Assembly: GCF_015206895.1 (NCBI RefSeq)
Contig: NZ_JADEXU010000023.1
Coordinates: forward strand, 1-64,000
Direction of reading: 5' to 3'
Source of the DNA: Nostoc sp. LEGE 12450
GTDB lineage: Bacteria > Cyanobacteriota > Cyanobacteriia > Cyanobacteriales > Nostocaceae
DNA: 64,000 nucleotides
Positions 45,847 through 57,294 of the stretch are shown one piece after another (position 1 is the stretch's first letter; each line of letters begins with the position of its first letter). The notes under the pieces are model-generated. The model saw nothing but the letters and a program-made list of their open reading frames with translations. It did not search any database and had not been told where the DNA came from. The translations under genes and the position numbers were made by a program.

Positions 45847-48387
45847 ATGGAACCAGATAAACTGGGCCGTTTTAAGGAGTACGGCGAATTCATCCTCCGA
45901 AAGATAGATTCTGTGCCCCAGCACCCTTCAAAACAAGAAGATTGGGTTCCAGCTAGTCTTGATGACTGTCTCCTGCGTTTGCGGTCAGCTGCCCAGAAAA
46001 CTGTAGACCTTGCAACTTCACCTGTCAAAATTGGGGTGATGGGGGAATTCAGTAGTGGAAAAACTTTACTTTTAGGCAGTCTAATTGGATATGCAGATGC
46101 TTTACCAGTCAGTGAAAACCCCACTACAGGTAATGTTACCGCAATACACATCATCCCGCAAGACGACTTTGCAACTACCCAATTAAGTAATTTCACTGTA
46201 GAGTATCTTTCTCACGAAGGGGTACATGAGTGTCTACGCTTCATGCTAGGGGAAGCCCATAAACGCACGACAGCAGCAGGACTTCCTCCGATACCAGTAT
46301 CAAAACTCAACTCTGGTAAAGATATTATTAGCTGGTGTGAGGAGGCTTGGAATAGTAGCAACAATTTAGAGCTACGTTATTTACTCCGGGAGTTGGTATT
46401 ATTCCTGCGGGCTTATCAAGCTTATGGGGAAGTGATGTGTGGTGGGCACTACCAGATTGATGCTACCACCGCCCGTGAGGGACTACAACTGATCGAACAG
46501 CCAATGGCAATCCAAAATCTGAAATTTGAGGATTTACCGCCAGCGCATATCCGATTACCAAGTCCACCCCAGAGGCTACCAACAAAGTTATTGCAGAATA
46601 GCTTTCCACTCATCCGTCGCGTAGATATCGATGTGAAAATCTCACGGGAAATTTGGGATTTTACAGGTGCAGCTAAATTTATTCTGATTGACTTTCCAGG
46701 ATTGGGAGCTGCTAATTCGGGAGCTAGGGATACCTTTTTGTCACTGCGGGAACTGGCAGAAGTACAAACAATTTTGGTATTGCTAAATGGTAAATCTCCC
46801 GGTAGCGATCGCGCCAATAAAATTTTCACTATGATGCAGCAGCAGCGTCCAGGACAAGACCTGAAAGATTTAATTCTTGTAGGTGTAGGTCGCTTCGATC
46901 AACTCCCCCTAGACAGTGAAGGTGGCGAAAGAGAACTTGACCATTTGATTGAAGATAGCCATTTAAAAGAGGAAACCGTTTTCCAAAAACTCAAAGTTCT
47001 GCAAACTACCATTGATGGTGCAGAAGCTTTTACAACCCAAAAAGACCGGATCGTTTTACTGTCGCCACTGTTGGGACTAGCTGAATTAGCAAAACGTTCT
47101 ACTACAGTCAAAGCAGGCTCACCAGATTTTTTGGCTAACTTGGACTATCCTGATTACCTAGATCGGTCTAAACGCCTACAAGATAAATGGGAGCTATTAA
47201 GTGAACGGCTGTTAGAGACAGATCCCCGCAGTAATTTAGGCAAACAGCTAGGTTACTTTGGTCAAGATGGGGGACTTAGTAAGCTACGGGAATTGATTCA
47301 AACCCACGTAGCGACTCATGGTTTGAAGCAACTGTATGAAGATACTCGCAGAGCAGCTGATGTTGTGAGCCAGCAACAAGATCACTTGAAGGACATCATA
47401 GATGAAATTCACGAGCAAGGCATCCCCACAGGAGACAGTCCCGCCTTTATCGAGTTGCGCTTTGTCGTCGAAAGCTTAGATAAAATCTACAGGAATTTTC
47501 AAAAAGATTTAGGGACAGAACCACTTAAAGATCGGCGCGGTGTTGTCGTCAGCGATGTAGTTAAAGACGAACTCACTTTTAGAATCCTCAATTGGAACCA
47601 GTGGACTTTACTCTTCAACAAAGCCAACAATGGAGCGATCGCTCTGGCAGAATCTAAAGGTGCAGCCGGAAAATTATTTGATCGAGGAAACCGTGTAAAT
47701 ACTTCCCTTCCAACTAAAAGCGATGATTTTTATCCAGTATTTGAGAAAACCGTTAAAGAAGTAGAAGATTTTGCCCGCGATCGCATTCATCAAGCAGTGG
47801 TAGATTTGTTGAATCAATTGTCAAATTATGTCGCCCCAGAACGCGAACAATTGCAGGTATTTTTCCATCCAGATATGGAACAACAAATTGAAGAAAAATT
47901 TGGTTTTGAAGATGCCGATCTCTTTTACAAATTATTACTAGGATGCGATCCTAACGAATGGAAAGAAGCAATCATCTCGGAAATCAGTAGTAAAGATAAA
48001 ACAGTTGCACCTGAAACCATCTTTCCTCTAGCGCGTCAAGACGAGAAACACAACGTTGGTCAAATCTTTGACTGGGCACCAGAAAAAAGCCAAGGTTTAT
48101 CTAGATCGAGCAATCACCAACTTTTAGTACTGCGGCTGCGAGATGAAATCACTGCTAGCGCTAGTCTTCATCTTGTACAGTATGTTAGCGAAGTTAATCA
48201 GCAAATTAATTCAGAAATAGCAGGCATTTTGGATCAAATTATTCCTAGTTTGCAAAACCTTTCAAAAAAAGAAACTTTGCTGAGATATTTGGCGGCTGGG
48301 GACTTACCACCTGAGATAGCGATTCCTACTTGGTTGCAGATTATTTCAGAACTTGCTGCTGTTTCTTACTTAGATGATTTGAGATAA
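45847..48387 (+). CDS. Dynamin-like/SrfC-like GTPase
   Basis: P-loop GEFSSGKTLLLGSLIG; LIDFPGLGAANSG; DLILVGVGRFDQL. Confidence 0.75.
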   Translation: MEPDKLGRFKEYGEFILRKIDSVPQHPSKQEDWVPASLDDCLLRLRSAAQKTVDLATSPVKIGVMGEFSSGKTLLLGSLIGYADALPVSENPTTGNVTAIHIIPQDDFATTQLSNFTVEYLSHEGVHECLRFMLGEAHKRTTAAGLPPIPVSKLNSGKDIISWCEEAWNSSNNLELRYLLRELVLFLRAYQAYGEVMCGGHYQIDATTAREGLQLIEQPMAIQNLKFEDLPPAHIRLPSPPQRLPTKLLQNSFPLIRRVDIDVKISREIWDFTGAAKFILIDFPGLGAANSGARDTFLSLRELAEVQTILVLLNGKSPGSDRANKIFTMMQQQRPGQDLKDLILVGVGRFDQLPLDSEGGERELDHLIEDSHLKEETVFQKLKVLQTTIDGAEAFTTQKDRIVLLSPLLGLAELAKRSTTVKAGSPDFLANLDYPDYLDRSKRLQDKWELLSERLLETDPRSNLGKQLGYFGQDGGLSKLRELIQTHVATHGLKQLYEDTRRAADVVSQQQDHLKDIIDEIHEQGIPTGDSPAFIELRFVVESLDKIYRNFQKDLGTEPLKDRRGVVVSDVVKDELTFRILNWNQWTLLFNKANNGAIALAESKGAAGKLFDRGNRVNTSLPTKSDDFYPVFEKTVKEVEDFARDRIHQAVVDLLNQLSNYVAPEREQLQVFFHPDMEQQIEEKFGFEDADLFYKLLLGCDPNEWKEAIISEISSKDKTVAPETIFPLARQDEKHNVGQIFDWAPEKSQGLSRSSNHQLLVLRLRDEITASASLHLVQYVSEVNQQINSEIAGILDQIIPSLQNLSKKETLLRYLAAGDLPPEIAIPTWLQIISELAAVSYLDDLR

Positions 48388-48574
48388 GCTAACTCAGAGC
48401 CTACGCCCTTTCATATAAAAGCGTAGCCCGACGTAGATATAGCGCCAAATAAAAAAGCCAGTGCTAAAGAGAATCAATGGTACAAGACCAAAGATTCTCT
48501 AAATTCGTAATTTTATAATACAACATTACAATTTTTAGCCAGCTATAAAACAAACAACAGAAAGTGATACTATA

Positions 48575-51550
48575 ATGAACCCTTTTCAACTCAACAAATA
48601 TAGCGAACAAGAACCAAGCGAGAAACAACAAAAAAGATTTCCAGGATGGTTTGCTTTAGATTTTGGCACATCGAACTCTACAGTTACACTATTCGATCCC
48701 ATTGAAGTGCCGATCGCAGAAATTCTACCAAAAGAACAAGAAATGCGGTTGCGCGATCGCTTATCACAATGGCTGAGTTCTCCCGCTTCAGTCGCTTTAC
48801 CAGATGTCAGTGATGATGATTGGGCAAAGTTCATCACAGAAATTAGCAAAAACCTGGAGATAGATCCAAGAAAGTTGAGTGAAGTATTTGAAAGTGACAA
48901 TAAAGAGCGATTTTTGGAAGCAATTCGCCAAATTGAGCTTTCTTTAGGAAATAGCGAGAGGTTTCGCCGTGCTGTCAGCAAAAAACTTTACCAAATTTAT
49001 CATGAGGTATTCCGCGTCCCTACCCTAGAGTCGCAAAATTTGATCCCAGTTGTGCTGGATATCGATCGCCGCGATACGGAAATTCCCAGCGAGTTGGAAA
49101 TTTCGCAGTTAGGGGACTTAAAACTGCGGATGGGTAGGGAAGCTAGAGATAACCGCAAAAAAGCGATCGCTCAAGGTACAAGCGGTTCTCTAAAGGAAAT
49201 TATCAGCAGGTTTCACCATTCACCCAAGCGCTATTTTGGTCAGGAGCGATCGTTTTCGGTTATTTTGGATGGTAAAGAAGAAATAATTACCGCAAATCAA
49301 CTGATTCAATCTGCTTGGGCGCATTTAATCGAGTTAACTGAAGATTACCGCCAACGCGCCCAACGTAGATTTTCAGAAGGAACTTTTTTGACAGCAGTTG
49401 TTACCTACCCCACCGTCGCCCCACCAGTTGTTCGCAAGGAAGTTAAGGAATTTGTTGAGCAATTGGGGATCGATGATGTCCAAACTGCTTATGATGAAGC
49501 CGTTTCTGTGGCAATATTCTTTTTGTGGCGAGAATTTGGCGGTAATCTGAATATTGGCATCGAATCATTCAAAACTCGTTGCCGTCAAGTAGGAAATAAA
49601 TGGTCACAAAATGTCCTCGTTTTGGATATCGGCGGCGGAACCACAGACTTAGCTTTAATTGAACTGACTTTAGAAGATAAAACCCCTACTTTTGCTGATT
49701 ATGAAGACCGGGGTTTAGGAGGACGTTACTATAAACTCACCCCCAAATTATTAGGTTCATCTGGTCATTTACAGTTAGGTGGTGAGTTAATCACGCTGCG
49801 GATTTTTAGATTATTAAAAGTTGCGATCGCAGACTTCTTGTTGACAGCAGTAACAACAGGTGATATTGAAAGCGAAAAGCTAGAAGATTTAATTAGCTCT
49901 GAATTAAACGAACGATTTTTAGAACAAGGTAAATTCAAAAGTGGTAGTCTTTTAAAATGTCTAGATAAAGAGAATCCAGAAGGTGATATTGCTTACAAAG
50001 ATGCCCTAGATACTGCCGAGAAAATATTACCCACTCGTTGGCAACAAACACCCCAACGCCTGCAATCCTTTTATATCCTCTGGGATCATGCAGAGGCAGC
50101 TAAACTTAAACTTGGGCAAAAAGCACCAGCAGATAATTCTCTATTAACCTTCACACTTTCTGAACAACAAATTTCCGAACTGCTCACTCAAAGCGCCGTC
50201 AAATTGCAAGTCAAAGAGCCAAATAGCATCTGCGTTACTCTAGATAACCACCAGTTTGAACGAGCCACCGTTTCAGGAATTAAGGAAGCGATTGGTATTG
50301 CTAAAGGATTGATGGAAAGTCGCTTACGTCCTGATGATCTCACCAAAGATTCTTGGAATTCCCAAAAAGTTGATTGGTTAATTTTGTCTGGAAAAACTTG
50401 TAATTTAGACATAGTGCAGCGCCAAATCTACCAAGAATTTAGTAAATCTCCATATTTTGTGTGGAATCCAGAACGAATTACCTTTGTGTTGGAATTTACC
50501 AAATTAGCTACCTCTGCCGGTGCTTGCTATGCCGAAAAACTACGAAGATTGAGATTCGATCCAGAAGAGTCTAAAAGCTTGCTGCGTAAGGGAGCCAATC
50601 AACTAGAAATTGATGTCAAAAACCTGTTTTATTATTTGCCTTGCAACTTCAAACGCAAAACCCAAAGTAACGATTTACTAACCATATTTAAAGCTGGACA
50701 AGAACTCTATCAACTCGCACCTTGGGAAAGTGTCGCCAAGGTTCGTACTGCATGGCAAGGAATCCAATTAACTAATATTATTTACCGTCAAGACTACGAA
50801 GATGGAGATTTACGACTATGGGGTAGCTTTGACGGCAAAAACCTCATGAATAAACTGGGAATGCAAGAAGCCGAGTTTCTGAAAAAAATTAAAGTCCAGT
50901 TTGAAATTGACCAAACCCTTGAATTTAATGTGTTGCTTTGTCAGGGAAATCCTCATTATTTAATTGATATCCCTGGCATTGATTTGGAATCGGTTGTTTC
51001 AGAAACATCACCGTTATTTGCTGATGGTAAATTAAACTGGAATATTGCCGTTGAGGGTTTAAATAAAGATTTAAATGATGGTGATATTGCCGTCAATGTT
51101 ATTGAGTCGGCAACTGTCGATCAACCAGATGCTTATCATCTTGTCTTTGAAGTAGGAAATGATGGTAGTAAGTTGTTCCAAAAATTTCACTATCTGCGCG
51201 ATGGTGTGACGGAACCAGGAATTGGGTTAATTAGTAATCCTTTACCTCCCTTCCCACAAACAGGCCAACACACCTTCTATATTTATCAAACAGATGCGGA
51301 AACCAACAGCAAAAAATGGATACGAATTGGCGCACTCAGCAAGCCAGATGTGACAACAGATTACCCTTGCCAATATCGTGTAACTCTAGACGATCAAGGT
51401 ATCCTACGGATGCACGCTGGTGAAGTACCTTACTGGACATCAAACAGTCAGGAATGCCTAAAAGAAGAGGGATGTATTTATATTGCTGAATTAGAATTGC
51501 AACCCAATGAAGTTGATAAAGAACGCGATCCATTTTGCGGTATACATTAA
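48575..51550 (+). CDS. Hsp70/actin-like ATPase (SrfB-like)
   Basis: GWFALDFGTSNSTVTLFDP; VLVLDIGGGTTDLALIEL. Confidence 0.75.
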   Translation: MNPFQLNKYSEQEPSEKQQKRFPGWFALDFGTSNSTVTLFDPIEVPIAEILPKEQEMRLRDRLSQWLSSPASVALPDVSDDDWAKFITEISKNLEIDPRKLSEVFESDNKERFLEAIRQIELSLGNSERFRRAVSKKLYQIYHEVFRVPTLESQNLIPVVLDIDRRDTEIPSELEISQLGDLKLRMGREARDNRKKAIAQGTSGSLKEIISRFHHSPKRYFGQERSFSVILDGKEEIITANQLIQSAWAHLIELTEDYRQRAQRRFSEGTFLTAVVTYPTVAPPVVRKEVKEFVEQLGIDDVQTAYDEAVSVAIFFLWREFGGNLNIGIESFKTRCRQVGNKWSQNVLVLDIGGGTTDLALIELTLEDKTPTFADYEDRGLGGRYYKLTPKLLGSSGHLQLGGELITLRIFRLLKVAIADFLLTAVTTGDIESEKLEDLISSELNERFLEQGKFKSGSLLKCLDKENPEGDIAYKDALDTAEKILPTRWQQTPQRLQSFYILWDHAEAAKLKLGQKAPADNSLLTFTLSEQQISELLTQSAVKLQVKEPNSICVTLDNHQFERATVSGIKEAIGIAKGLMESRLRPDDLTKDSWNSQKVDWLILSGKTCNLDIVQRQIYQEFSKSPYFVWNPERITFVLEFTKLATSAGACYAEKLRRLRFDPEESKSLLRKGANQLEIDVKNLFYYLPCNFKRKTQSNDLLTIFKAGQELYQLAPWESVAKVRTAWQGIQLTNIIYRQDYEDGDLRLWGSFDGKNLMNKLGMQEAEFLKKIKVQFEIDQTLEFNVLLCQGNPHYLIDIPGIDLESVVSETSPLFADGKLNWNIAVEGLNKDLNDGDIAVNVIESATVDQPDAYHLVFEVGNDGSKLFQKFHYLRDGVTEPGIGLISNPLPPFPQTGQHTFYIYQTDAETNSKKWIRIGALSKPDVTTDYPCQYRVTLDDQGILRMHAGEVPYWTSNSQECLKEEGCIYIAELELQPNEVDKERDPFCGIH

Positions 51551-51688
51551 CTCTTGCATTAAACCTTTGCGTTCCTCTACGTTGAAAAAATTAAGATTTT
51601 TAAACGCAGAGGGGCGCGGAGTAAACGCAAAGGTACGCAGAGGTTTGCCAAGTTTAATTCGCTATAAAAATATTTGGAGGTGAGATTC

Positions 51689-52780
51689 ATGCAGCACTTG
51701 CGTCAATTATTAGAGATAGAAAACTCACAGTTAGCCCAGTTACTGCGGTTTAGTTTGTATGGACTAGAGGCGACTTTAAATCAGGCTCGCACAGAATTAC
51801 CACTAGATCCAGGATCTAAAATATGCGATGAGGTGCTGCAAGAACTTCATAACCTGTTGGAACCTGTACCCCCACAGCAAAATACTGGTTGGGAAGATGC
51901 GCCAGATGATTTAAAACTAAGTCACCTGCGGGAAGTTTTTGATTCTGACTCAGAACTTAATTATTATCTGGGTAATTCCCAACTGCAAAGCACAACGGAT
52001 TCTGATTTATGGAATGAGATTCAACGCAAGCTGCTGCGAGTACCAGAAGATTTAGCTGCAACTTGGCGATCGCGCACTTTAGATTTAGCTCAAGAAGTTG
52101 GTGCGATCGCAGATAATTCTAACCTCTATCAACTTCCCTTTATCCGCGACGAAATTATCTACCCTGGCCTTAGTGGTACTGTTCAAACTCAGGGATTGAC
52201 CTTGTATCAGCAGGCACTCTCAACTTCTAAAATTCCCCAAGGTAATGTATCCGATTTACCAGCAGCATTCCTATTTTTATATATGAATTTTATTGAAATA
52301 GACCCCGATTTACATCATGCTTTAAAGAGCGTTTTTAGCTTCGATGTCATTTCCTTGCACTCCAAAGCAGAACAGCGCGATCAATATATTGATGCTTTAA
52401 GCGATCGCTTCCAACGCACCCAAAAAGCTGAGAAAAACACTGATCCCCTGTCAATTCTTCGTGCTTGGATTGACATGGATGAAGCAATACATTCCTTAGT
52501 ATTCGTACCACCGGCTGAACGCTATTCTTGGTGGGGGAAGCTACAACATGAATCACGGCGCATCCTGAAGAAAGTTGTTGATGAGGCAATTAATGCAGGT
52601 AATGAAGTGCGAATTCGCCAATTATCAGGGCTTTATGCAGATATCTGTGCTTCATCCAAAGATGATTTACAACTAGACTGTGGTGGTATTCCTGGCGAAG
52701 TCTTAACTTGTCTGCGAGTATATGCGCGAATTAATCAGGAAGAATCCCCAGGTCGTGTAATATTTCGCTCATCACGGTAA
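51689..52780 (+). CDS. Hypothetical protein, third gene of GTPase/Hsp70-like cluster
   Basis: Same strand, short gap; RBS GGAGGTGA before ATG at 51689. Confidence 0.65.
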   Translation: MQHLRQLLEIENSQLAQLLRFSLYGLEATLNQARTELPLDPGSKICDEVLQELHNLLEPVPPQQNTGWEDAPDDLKLSHLREVFDSDSELNYYLGNSQLQSTTDSDLWNEIQRKLLRVPEDLAATWRSRTLDLAQEVGAIADNSNLYQLPFIRDEIIYPGLSGTVQTQGLTLYQQALSTSKIPQGNVSDLPAAFLFLYMNFIEIDPDLHHALKSVFSFDVISLHSKAEQRDQYIDALSDRFQRTQKAEKNTDPLSILRAWIDMDEAIHSLVFVPPAERYSWWGKLQHESRRILKKVVDEAINAGNEVRIRQLSGLYADICASSKDDLQLDCGGIPGEVLTCLRVYARINQEESPGRVIFRSSR

Positions 52781-52867
52781 GAGAATTTCCTTATAAAGGA
52801 AAGGCAGACAATTTTATGAATCGCTGCCTTTCCCGATCATCTAATGAAGCTATAAAAACCTTTAAAT

Positions 52868-53047
52868 CTATAGAATGCCCCAGAAGTGTAAAATCCCTTG
52901 ACCAGAAAACACTTCAAGCGCAACAGCAGATAAAAAACCAATCATTGCAAAACGACCGTTCCAGTTTTCGCTCTGAGGAGTGAAGCCCCAGCGCAAAGCA
53001 TTGGGATCTTGTGAAACTGAAGGCGTAGTCTTTTTAACGTCTGCCAT
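52868..53047 (-). CDS. High-light-inducible protein / CAB-ELIP-HLIP (59 aa)
   Basis: [59 protein letters not shown]; missing from ORF track because of size. Confidence 0.9.
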   Translation of the reverse strand: MADVKKTTPSVSQDPNALRWGFTPQSENWNGRFAMIGFLSAVALEVFSGQGILHFWGIL

Positions 53048-53233
53048 AAATAATACTCCGAGCTTTTATGTTGTAACAGGTATAACTGCCTGTAAAGTAA
53101 TGTAACAGATTTTTAAGAGAATGCAACATAAACTCGATATAAAATTCAGTAATATATATTACGGGTGCGTAATTTTGTGTTAGTAGATTTGCGATCGCCT
53201 ACGGTGGCAAGCTACGCACCAACAGCCAATTAA

Positions 53234-53962
53234 CTATGACTCACTACCGGGAAAAAATATAGGTAAGACAAACGCTGTCAGAATTCCACCCAGCACAATA
53301 ACCTCAATAATTCTGAGGTAAAAATTGTTTTGCATAAAATTATTCATTCCCGCACCAAAGTTAGTTTGTAAGCTAGTCAACCAAGCACGGAAACGACTAG
53401 ACCATTTATCAGGGCTATCTTCTGGGCGAAACTTCCATGAAAACATTGAAAGTAACAACGGCGCACCACCGACCTTGGTAGACATCAAAACATGAATCGC
53501 CACACAGCCAACCATCACAACCCAGCCACTAAGGTGAAGGGAGTACCAAATATGATCTAGCTGCCCTGCTGGAAGCCATTCTTCCTTCATCATCCTGCCA
53601 GAGTTCACAACCAAAATAGCGGCGATGAGCATGAGAGTATTTGATAGACGTTGCAAGCTAACCCACCAAATCGGCTTGCCAACCTGGGTTAGTTGCTGCA
53701 ATGAATCAGATTGAAGCAAACGCTTTTGTCCAGCATGAAAGCTATAGAGGGCAAAAGCAGGGAGAATAAGCAAGAAAAATAATGCAAAAGTGCCGTGAAT
53801 ACCCTGAATATCCCCAATTTGAGGAAATGGTATTTTACCAAATCGGCGATCGTAAGTGTTGTAAACCAAAAATCCAGTAACAATTGCTGCAATAACTAAA
53901 ATTCCACTCGCGCCGTGAAGAATTCGCAACAACAAAGGTTGATAAGGTGCAGAACGGGGCAT
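53234..53962 (-). CDS. Cytochrome b/b6-type membrane protein
   Basis: LLLRILHGASGILVIAAIVTGFLVYNTYDRRFG; HGTFALFFLLILPAFALYSFHAG. Confidence 0.75.
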   Translation of the reverse strand: MPRSAPYQPLLLRILHGASGILVIAAIVTGFLVYNTYDRRFGKIPFPQIGDIQGIHGTFALFFLLILPAFALYSFHAGQKRLLQSDSLQQLTQVGKPIWWVSLQRLSNTLMLIAAILVVNSGRMMKEEWLPAGQLDHIWYSLHLSGWVVMVGCVAIHVLMSTKVGGAPLLLSMFSWKFRPEDSPDKWSSRFRAWLTSLQTNFGAGMNNFMQNNFYLRIIEVIVLGGILTAFVLPIFFPGSES

Positions 53963-54102
53963 AAAATGAGCCTTGGTAGCTTACTTCAGAAAATTGTAAC
54001 CATTCAGGAAGAAATTAACTCTTGCTTGGTTATTTCTATGCTTTAATAGCCAATGCTGAACTAAACTATGGCAAAGAGAAATATTAAGAAAAATTTGAAT
54101 AT

Positions 54103-55239
54103 ATGGCAGAAGTTCTCCATTTTACAGAATTTATCAAAGGAGTAACCTATAAAACTTACTTGGATGATAATTTAAGCAGGATTAGTTTAGATGTATTTGA
54201 TGTCAATAAAGAAAGGGGTTATGGATTAATCAAGTCACCTACAACTGAAATTGCTTATTCAAAATGGGTATCTCCTAAGAGAAGCAAAAGTTATCCATTT
54301 GCTAGAATTTATAATACATATAATTCATCGAAAAAAATAACTATTATCCCGGTGATTAAAGATGAGGGCAAAGATGGCGATATAGATAAGATTCAATACT
54401 CCACAATTTCTTGGATGAATTTGCTTAATATCTATATAGTACTTGCTTATTACGAAACAGCAAAAAAAAGTACTAAAAAGAGCCACTTTAATAAAAATAG
54501 GTTGAGTAATCAGAAATTTGCTAATGATTTTGTTAAATTTCAAATTAGTGAAATATTAGCATATCACCAAAGCGCACTGCATTGGAACAAGAATCTATTT
54601 GAAGAAAGATTTACACAAACTTTTGAAAAAGCTCTAGATTCTTATGATTCTATTTCTAATAGAACTGGAGTAATAACTCACTCACGAGAAGGCTCAGATA
54701 AATATTTATATAAAATCAGAGAACAGTTTGATGAATTTAAGAATATTTCTCTTAAAGGTTCTCAAAGAGCTAGTAAGAGAGAAGCGTTGACTTCTCATAA
54801 GCTAGAATATTTAGCGGATGGATTAAAAGCAACTTTTAGTATTGAAAACTATCTTGGCGGAATTTACTATTTGACTCCTGATGAGATAATATTTGAGAAC
54901 AACATGTATGTTATACAAGAGTCAAAAAATACTTCAACAGGATCTTTGCCAAAGCTCCCTGATATTAAAGATGGTTTATTCAAGCTAATTTTATTTTCTA
55001 ATTTAGATTCTTTAATATTGAACGATAAGCCAGTATTATTTATTACCAAACTAAAGCTTACGGGCAAAAACGTTGTTGGTTCTATTGTTTTTCCAGATGC
55101 ATCTATAGAAGACCTAGAATACTTTTTAGAAGTTAATATTAAAATTTTTAATACAAATCAAAAAGCAATTATAAAAAAATTGGCTTTAGAAGCTCAAAAC
55201 AATCATAAACTTAAAATAGAAGTATCCAGTAATTTTTAA
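54103..55239 (+). CDS. Candidate type II restriction endonuclease
   Basis: Directly upstream of DNA methylase; candidate PD-(D/E)xK core YVIQESKN. Confidence 0.5.
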   Translation: MAEVLHFTEFIKGVTYKTYLDDNLSRISLDVFDVNKERGYGLIKSPTTEIAYSKWVSPKRSKSYPFARIYNTYNSSKKITIIPVIKDEGKDGDIDKIQYSTISWMNLLNIYIVLAYYETAKKSTKKSHFNKNRLSNQKFANDFVKFQISEILAYHQSALHWNKNLFEERFTQTFEKALDSYDSISNRTGVITHSREGSDKYLYKIREQFDEFKNISLKGSQRASKREALTSHKLEYLADGLKATFSIENYLGGIYYLTPDEIIFENNMYVIQESKNTSTGSLPKLPDIKDGLFKLILFSNLDSLILNDKPVLFITKLKLTGKNVVGSIVFPDASIEDLEYFLEVNIKIFNTNQKAIIKKLALEAQNNHKLKIEVSSNF

Positions 55240-55256
55240 ACATTATAATCTTGGTT

Positions 55257-56144
55257 ATGATTAAAAGCCCTCTCCGATATCCTGGTGGGAAGTCAAAAGC
55301 AATAAATCAGATAGCTGAATACTTACCAGAGAGCTTTTCAGAATTTCGAGAGCCTTTTGTAGGCGGTGGTTCTGTATTTATTTATTTAAGACAAAAGTTT
55401 CCTCATATCAAGATTTGGATTAACGATTTAAACCGCGAACTCTTTTTATTCTGGAAGTTTGCCCAATCTGATATAGCTCAGTTAGTTAAAGAAATTCGAA
55501 ATATTAAAATCAAATATACAGATGGCAAATTACTCTTTAGAGATTTAACTAGTGTAGATGTCAATAATTTACCTGATTTAGAAAGAGCAGTTCGCTTTTT
55601 CGTACTCAATAGAATTACTTTTTCAGGAACTGTAGAATCAGGCGGTTTTTCTGAACAAGCTTTCCATAAAAGATTTACTGATTCTTCAATAGAACGGCTA
55701 GAAAAGTTAGAAAATATTTTATCAGAAAATGTCCAAATTACTAATTTGGATTACAGCCACCTATTAAAGCCAGAAGGGGAAGATGTATTTTTATTTTTAG
55801 ATCCACCATATTTTAGCGCTAAAAAATCAAAGCTATATGGTAAAGATGGTAACTTGCACACATATTTTGAGGATCAGAGATTTGCTGAACTTTTGCAACA
55901 ATGTCATCATCGCTGGCTAATTACCTATGACAACTCAACGCAAATTCTAGAAAATTTCCAATGGGCTAATATTGCAGAATGGGAATTACAGTATGGCATG
56001 AATAACTATAAACAGAGTGGTGCAGCCAAAGGAAAAGAATTATTCATTACTAACTACGAAGTTAAACTTTATTTGGATAAAAAAGCAAAAAATCAGAAAC
56101 TTGTTAATCCAGATTTGCAGTTGAGCCTTGATATTTCAACCTAA
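55257..56144 (+). CDS. D12-class N6-adenine DNA methyltransferase (Dam-like)
   Basis: [37 protein letters not shown] (DPPY). Confidence 0.93.
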   Translation: MIKSPLRYPGGKSKAINQIAEYLPESFSEFREPFVGGGSVFIYLRQKFPHIKIWINDLNRELFLFWKFAQSDIAQLVKEIRNIKIKYTDGKLLFRDLTSVDVNNLPDLERAVRFFVLNRITFSGTVESGGFSEQAFHKRFTDSSIERLEKLENILSENVQITNLDYSHLLKPEGEDVFLFLDPPYFSAKKSKLYGKDGNLHTYFEDQRFAELLQQCHHRWLITYDNSTQILENFQWANIAEWELQYGMNNYKQSGAAKGKELFITNYEVKLYLDKKAKNQKLVNPDLQLSLDIST

Positions 56145-56226
56145 CTTTAATAGCAACCAATTTTCCGGTAGTATAGCTCCCATACCCTTCAACCTAGCTA
56201 CACCTACCAAACTACAAACCTTAGCT

Positions 56227-57294
56227 ATGACAACTTTTCCAATCCCTGCTCAAGAATCGTCTGTTAGCTGGTATATGTTACTGCAACAATTAATAGATGG
56301 CCAATCCTTGTCTCGTACTCAAGCTGCTGAATTGATGCAAGGTTGGCTCAGTGAAGCGGTTCCCCCAGAGTTATCAGGCGCTATTTTAACAGCGCTGAAC
56401 TTTAGAGGGATTTCTGCTGATGAGTTGACTGGTATGGCTGAAGTCTTACAATCTCAATCTTCTCCACTCAACACTCAGAAATCAGCACTTAGCACTGTAA
56501 TAGATACCTGTGGAACTGGTGGAGATGGTTCATCAACCTTTAATATTTCTACAGCAGTTGCATTTGTAGCCGCAGCATCTGGTGTACCCGTTGCTAAACA
56601 CGGCAATCGTTCAGCTTCAAGTCTCACGGGGAGCGCAGATGTTTTGGAAGCCTTGGGTGTAAACTTGAGCGCATCCAGTGACAAGGTGCAAGCCGCACTA
56701 CAAGAGGTGGGGATCACTTTCTTATTTGCACCTGGTTGGCATCCAGCACTGAAAGCAGTTGCACAATTGCGGCGGACTCTCAGGGTACGAACGGTGTTTA
56801 ATTTGCTGGGGCCATTAGTAAATCCTTTGCGTCCCAATGGGCAGGTGGTGGGGTTATTTACTCCCAAACTTTTGGCGACTGTTGCTCAAGCATTAAACAA
56901 TTTGGGCAAGGAAAAAGCGATTGTTTTGCACGGGCGAGAAAAACTTGATGAAGCGGGGTTAGGAGATGAAACAGACTTGGCAGTTTTATCAGATGGAGAA
57001 GTGCAGGTAACTACCATTAATCCCCTAGATTTGGATCTAACGCCTGCTCCCATAGGTATGCTTCGGGGTGGGGATGTCCAAGAAAATGCGGTAATTCTCA
57101 AGGCTGTACTCCAAGGTAAGGGAACTCAGGCGCAACAAGATGCTGTTGCGTTGAATGCGTCGTTGGCGTTGCAAGTAGCAGGTTCGATCGCACTTCTGGA
57201 TCACGCCCAAGGGATTAAAATCGCTAAGGATATCCTACAAAGCGGGGCAGCTTGGACGAAGTTGGAGCAGTTAGTTGAGTTTCTGGGGAATTGA
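56227..57294 (+). CDS. trpD: Anthranilate phosphoribosyltransferase
   Basis: [49 protein letters not shown]. Confidence 0.96.
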   Translation: MTTFPIPAQESSVSWYMLLQQLIDGQSLSRTQAAELMQGWLSEAVPPELSGAILTALNFRGISADELTGMAEVLQSQSSPLNTQKSALSTVIDTCGTGGDGSSTFNISTAVAFVAAASGVPVAKHGNRSASSLTGSADVLEALGVNLSASSDKVQAALQEVGITFLFAPGWHPALKAVAQLRRTLRVRTVFNLLGPLVNPLRPNGQVVGLFTPKLLATVAQALNNLGKEKAIVLHGREKLDEAGLGDETDLAVLSDGEVQVTTINPLDLDLTPAPIGMLRGGDVQENAVILKAVLQGKGTQAQQDAVALNASLALQVAGSIALLDHAQGIKIAKDILQSGAAWTKLEQLVEFLGN

